From Ancistrus triradiatus (taxonomy: Eukaryota > Chordata > Actinopteri > Siluriformes > Loricariidae): DNA of 64,000 nucleotides. A program made the position numbers and the translations under genes. The notes beneath the pieces are model-generated. The model saw only the letters and a program-made list of their open reading frames with translations. It did no database searches and was not told the origin of the DNA. Numbering within the stretch: the first letter of the stretch is position 1; every line of letters starts with the position of its first letter. The stretch spans positions 412,001 to 476,000 of the forward strand of contig JAJAGP010000019.1 of assembly GCA_025084515.1 (NCBI GenBank), given 5' to 3'. Below are positions 63,185 through 64,000 of the stretch, piece by piece.

Positions 63185-63610
63185 TGGATAAAAATTGTTC
63201 AAATGTCAAGAACAAGGCATTCTGCAATGGCAAAAAATAGTCAAACTGCAAATGTGAAATAAAAGCTCACCACACTGACCTGATTGCCCATGTTGCCACC
63301 GAAAAACACTAAAGGAATGCTGCTCTTTTCTCAAATGCTAGAACGTTATTGGACACAGGCAGTTAATTTCCTAGAATGCGTATTCCAGTAAGCGAGGCAG
63401 AATTGCAGCTGGCTGTTCATGGCCATTCAAGCAGTTTAACTGTTGATCATTTAGGATGTATGGAGGAAGAAATTTCCAAGAAAGGGATTCGTTTACACAG
63501 AACAAAATGCACAGCACTGATTAATTTGGCAATTCTGCCTGTAGCACATGAAGATTTTCTGGAGCATATAGGGAGTGGACCATTCTCTCTAATTGTCAGT
63601 GACTGATGAT
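63185..63610 (+). pseudogene. hAT-like transposase remnant
   Basis: The + frame 63376-63606 contains 'PVSEAELQLAVH', then 'GIRLHRTKCTALINLAILPV' and 'DFLEHIGSGPFSLIVSD'. A segment of this form (H.TKC.ALI ... FSLIVDEST) occurs in hAT-type or zinc-finger transposase-derived proteins of fish, where a catalytic Asp follows the SLIV strand; here the reading is SLIVSD and then stop. Upstream 'RHSAMAKNSQTANVK' is in another frame. It is too broken to function. Confidence 0.45.
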
Positions 63611-63726
63611 GTAATTGTCTGGTTGATGTCACAACCAGAAAATAACTATGTGTAGTCATCAGATACTACAGCAAAAACACTCACAAGTCATTAACATCTT
63701 TTGCAGGAATTCTACATATTGTAGCT

Positions 63727-64000
63727 GGAGGTGGCAGAACTTAAGATGTTGAGGTTCTCTTTAGTGTCCAGGATGGACAGGATTAGGAATGAGATCATCA
63801 GAGGGACAGCACAGGTTGGAAAATTGGGAGACAAAATTCAAGAGGGAAGACTGAGATGATTTGGACATGTGCAGAGGAGGGATAATGGATATATTGGTAG
63901 GAGGATGTTGGAGATGGAGCTGCCAGGCAAGAGAGGAAGGCCAAAGAGGAGTTATATGGTTGTGGTGAATGAAGATTTGCAGGGAGTTGGGGTGAGAGTA
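63727..64000 (+). mobile_element. LINE reverse-transcriptase C-terminal region, running off the window
   Basis: From about 63770 one frame reads 'RMDRIRNEIIRGTAQVGKLG', 'DKIQEGRLR', a stop, then 'FGHVQRRDNGYIGRRMLEME', 'LPGKRGRPKRSY'. This is the well-known C-terminal motif (R.RWFGHV.RR......GRPK.RW) of LINE RTs in vertebrates. The Trp of RWFGHV is a TGA stop here. The upstream RT domains are absent, and the right side continues beyond the window. Confidence 0.75.

Overview
This is a non-coding-rich stretch of a ray-finned (teleost) fish nuclear genome. The evidence is a vertebrate-type spliced gene, many Tc1/mariner transposons of several families, L2-type LINEs with the fish 3' tails, DANA/mermaid-like SINEs, hAT and pogo-type MITEs and CA microsatellites. 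The heavy Tc1 load would fit an otophysan fish such as a catfish, but the species cannot be fixed from sequence alone.

One host gene is visible: bank1 (B-cell scaffold protein with ankyrin repeats) on the + strand. Seven coding exons can be placed at 13731-13743, 15976-16371, 26539-26663, 28937-29075, 29411-29553, 31869-31974 and 38977-39173. All have GT/AG borders and compatible phases, and together give 373 codons: a TIR domain, a DBB domain and an ankyrin pair. The tyrosine-rich C-terminal half is not resolved. Two weak candidate exons are flagged at 58.7-59.15 kb; otherwise the gene continues outside the window or in unrecognised sequence.

Layout. 1-13.5 kb: upstream DNA with a Tigger-like MITE, Tc1 fragments, a pogo-like MITE, two broken L2 LINEs and a 30-bp minisatellite. 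13.5-39.2 kb: bank1 exons; introns 2, 3, 5 and 6 hold Tc1 elements and SINEs. 39.2-58.7 kb: a very long intron or downstream DNA with a Tigger-like MITE, a fold-back Tc1 element, a GC-rich 5.9-kb LTR retrotransposon (45365-51229, minus orientation, 5-bp target duplication CTTTA, Gag-like ORF but no pol), and a nearly intact Tc1-like transposon (51828-53466, DD34E). 58.7-64 kb: candidate exons, a hAT element with an 8-bp target duplication and a nested Tc1, a transposase remnant, and the start of a LINE running off the edge.

Most long open frames in the window belong to transposable elements or are antisense shadows. The best material for a second look is the LTR element (triplicated LTR module, hairpins, a probable deletion of pol that fuses Gag to the LTR, and indel patterns suggesting unpolished long-read consensus), the near-intact Tc1 copy, the nested and fold-back transposons, and the missing 3' half of bank1.
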